From the NCBI GenBank assembly GCA_902461985.1, contig CABQAB010000103.1:1-7293 (forward strand): 7,293 bases of DNA, read 5' to 3'. Of the stretch, positions 6,055 through 7,293 are shown piece after piece; position 1 is the first letter of the stretch, and every line of letters starts with the position of its first letter. Below the pieces are notes generated by a model. It saw only the letters and a program-made list of their open reading frames with translations, made no database searches and had not been told where the DNA came from. The translations under genes and the position numbers were made by a program. The stretch is from an uncultured Bacteroidales bacterium (lineage in GTDB: Bacteria; Bacteroidota; Bacteroidia; Bacteroidales; UBA932).

Positions 6055-7293
6055 CTATATGGCCTGGGTTCTGGCCTCTAACCAGAGCCGCTCTTCGGGA
6101 GTGAGACGCGGCGAGAGTGTGCGGAAGACCCATGCGTTGTAGTTGTTGAGCCATTGGCGCTGTTCCGCTGTGAGCAGTTCGGCGATGACGGCGGAGGTGT
6201 CGATGTGGCAGCAGGTCAGCGTGTCGAAGCGGAGCCATTCTCCGAACTGGTTCACGTTTGTTCCCCTTTCCTCATGTCCGCAGCTGCGTGTGCCGCCTGC
6301 CGTTTCGTCTTCTACCGTCAGAATGATGTTCTCATGCCTGATTCCGTGCAGGCCCTCGCGGTAGATGCCCGGTTCGTTTGACGTGACCATGCCCGGGAGC
6401 AATGCCTGGGGATTGAAGTTCTGCCTTATGTCCTGCGGACCTTCATGAACTCCGAGATAGTAGCCTACTCCGTGACCGGTCCCGTGGCCGAAATTGCGGC
6501 GGGCTTTCCACAGAGGCTCCCGCGCCAGTACATCTAACTGACAGCCTGCAGTCCCTTTCGGGAACACAGCCATGGACAGTGCAATCATGCCTTTGAGAAC
6601 AAGGGTGTAGTCTTCTTTTTCGAGAGGTGTGCACGGACCGAGAGGAATTGTGCGGGTGATGTCGGTCGTGCCTGTGAGATACTGGCCGCCGGAGTCCACG
6701 AGATAGAGTCCTCTTTTCTGCAGAACGGGTGCTCCAGTCCGTGGAGTGACATAATGCGGAAGTGCGGCTGACTGGCCGTAGGCTGATATGGTTTCGAAAC
6801 TTTCACCTCTGAATCCGTCGATTTCCTCTCTCAATGAACGGAGTTTCTGCAGGGCCTCCCATTCGTCTACAAATGCCCTTTCGCCCCTTTCGGCAGCATC
6901 TATGCTGTCTTCTGTCCATTTTATGAAACGCTCCACGGCCAGTCCGTCCTCGATGAAAGTCTCTCTCAGAAGTTCAATCTCCCGGGGATTCTTCACTGCC
7001 TTCATCAAGGCGACAGGAGACTGTCCGCAGACTAATCTGACGCGGTCAGGACCGGAATAGACATTGTCCAGGAGAGAATAGCAATGCCAGTTCAGGGAGG
7101 CTGAATCTACAAACGTGATGTCTTCGGAACTGAGCGAATCAATTGCTCCGGCCAGAGCGTCATAGTCCTCTATGCTCACCTCGTCAATGCCTAATTCGTC
7201 AAAACTGTCAGCGGTGTCGGCATCGACTGTTTCACCTTTGCGTACGAACCATCTGACGGATTCCTGGGAAATCAGCAGATAGGAAATGCAGTA
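6055..7293 (-). CDS. Xaa-Pro aminopeptidase (aminopeptidase P, peptidase family M24B; 5' end beyond window)
   Basis: Cytosolic metallopeptidase that removes the N-terminal residue before a proline. The frame is open from the right edge to a TAG at 6055-6057, giving 412 residues. Related Bacteroidota proteins of the XPNPEP1-like type are near 590 residues, so roughly 180 N-terminal residues are missing. The fragment begins in the creatinase N-like domain (YLLISQESVRWFVRKG), followed by the M24 catalytic domain and a C-terminal M24 extension (from about WLRFDTLTCCHIDTSAV). All five dinuclear metal ligands are present, numbered from the fragment start: D200 in YLVDSGG, D211 in TTDITRT, H274 in GHGTGHGVGYY, E307 in SNEPGIY and E321 in IRHENI. 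Their spacing closely matches human XPNPEP1. A GTG at 7179 is only an internal codon, because the domain clearly continues upstream. It converges on the GH43 gene and looks like a housekeeping neighbour, not part of the glycan locus. Confidence 0.96.
   Translation of the reverse strand, partial: YCISYLLISQESVRWFVRKGETVDADTADSFDELGIDEVSIEDYDALAGAIDSLSSEDITFVDSASLNWHCYSLLDNVYSGPDRVRLVCGQSPVALMKAVKNPREIELLRETFIEDGLAVERFIKWTEDSIDAAERGERAFVDEWEALQKLRSLREEIDGFRGESFETISAYGQSAALPHYVTPRTGAPVLQKRGLYLVDSGGQYLTGTTDITRTIPLGPCTPLEKEDYTLVLKGMIALSMAVFPKGTAGCQLDVLAREPLWKARRNFGHGTGHGVGYYLGVHEGPQDIRQNFNPQALLPGMVTSNEPGIYREGLHGIRHENIILTVEDETAGGTRSCGHEERGTNVNQFGEWLRFDTLTCCHIDTSAVIAELLTAEQRQWLNNYNAWVFRTLSPRLTPEERLWLEARTQAI

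Noticed and set aside
5795..6238. Minus-strand open frame of 147 codons across the convergent junction
   Set aside because: It overlaps the 3' ends of both real genes in a different frame and has no recognisable motif.

Overview
The window is a piece of a Bacteroidales-type (phylum Bacteroidota) chromosome. The evidence is a SusC/RagA-family TonB-dependent receptor with an N-terminal signalling (STN) domain, an ECF sigma factor of the type expanded in Bacteroides with a hydrophobic C-terminal tail, a FecR anti-sigma factor, and a GH43 lipoprotein. Shine-Dalgarno sequences are weak and the main intergenic region is AT-rich, as is usual in this group. I cannot name a genus or species.

Layout. 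Positions 1-2936 (minus strand) hold a SusC-like receptor whose C-terminus runs off the left edge. Positions 2937-3288 are a 352-bp AT-rich divergent control region with several inverted repeats. Positions 3289-5930 (plus strand) hold a tight three-gene run: ECF sigma factor, FecR-type anti-sigma factor (4-bp gap), then a GH43-family glycoside hydrolase lipoprotein (22-bp gap). Positions 5931-6054 are a short convergent intergenic region. Positions 6055-7293 (minus strand) hold an M24B aminopeptidase P whose N-terminus runs off the right edge.

How the genes fit together. The receptor, sigma factor and anti-sigma factor have the parts of a trans-envelope signalling relay. Ligand binding at the outer membrane would be sensed through the receptor's STN domain, passed to the periplasmic part of FecR, and would release the sigma factor, which would then transcribe the receptor operon (receptor, and probably a SusD partner beyond the left edge). 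This is inferred from family knowledge and gene arrangement. The GH43 enzyme appears to share an operon with the regulators, so the locus looks like the regulatory end of a polysaccharide utilization locus for a plant-type or arabinose/xylose/galactose-containing glycan; the substrate cannot be read from sequence alone. The aminopeptidase is probably an unrelated housekeeping gene marking the edge of the locus.

I saw no RNA genes, CRISPR array, insertion sequence or phage gene. All five genes are recognisable families; the unusual points are in their arrangement and in the control region, not in a new enzyme family.
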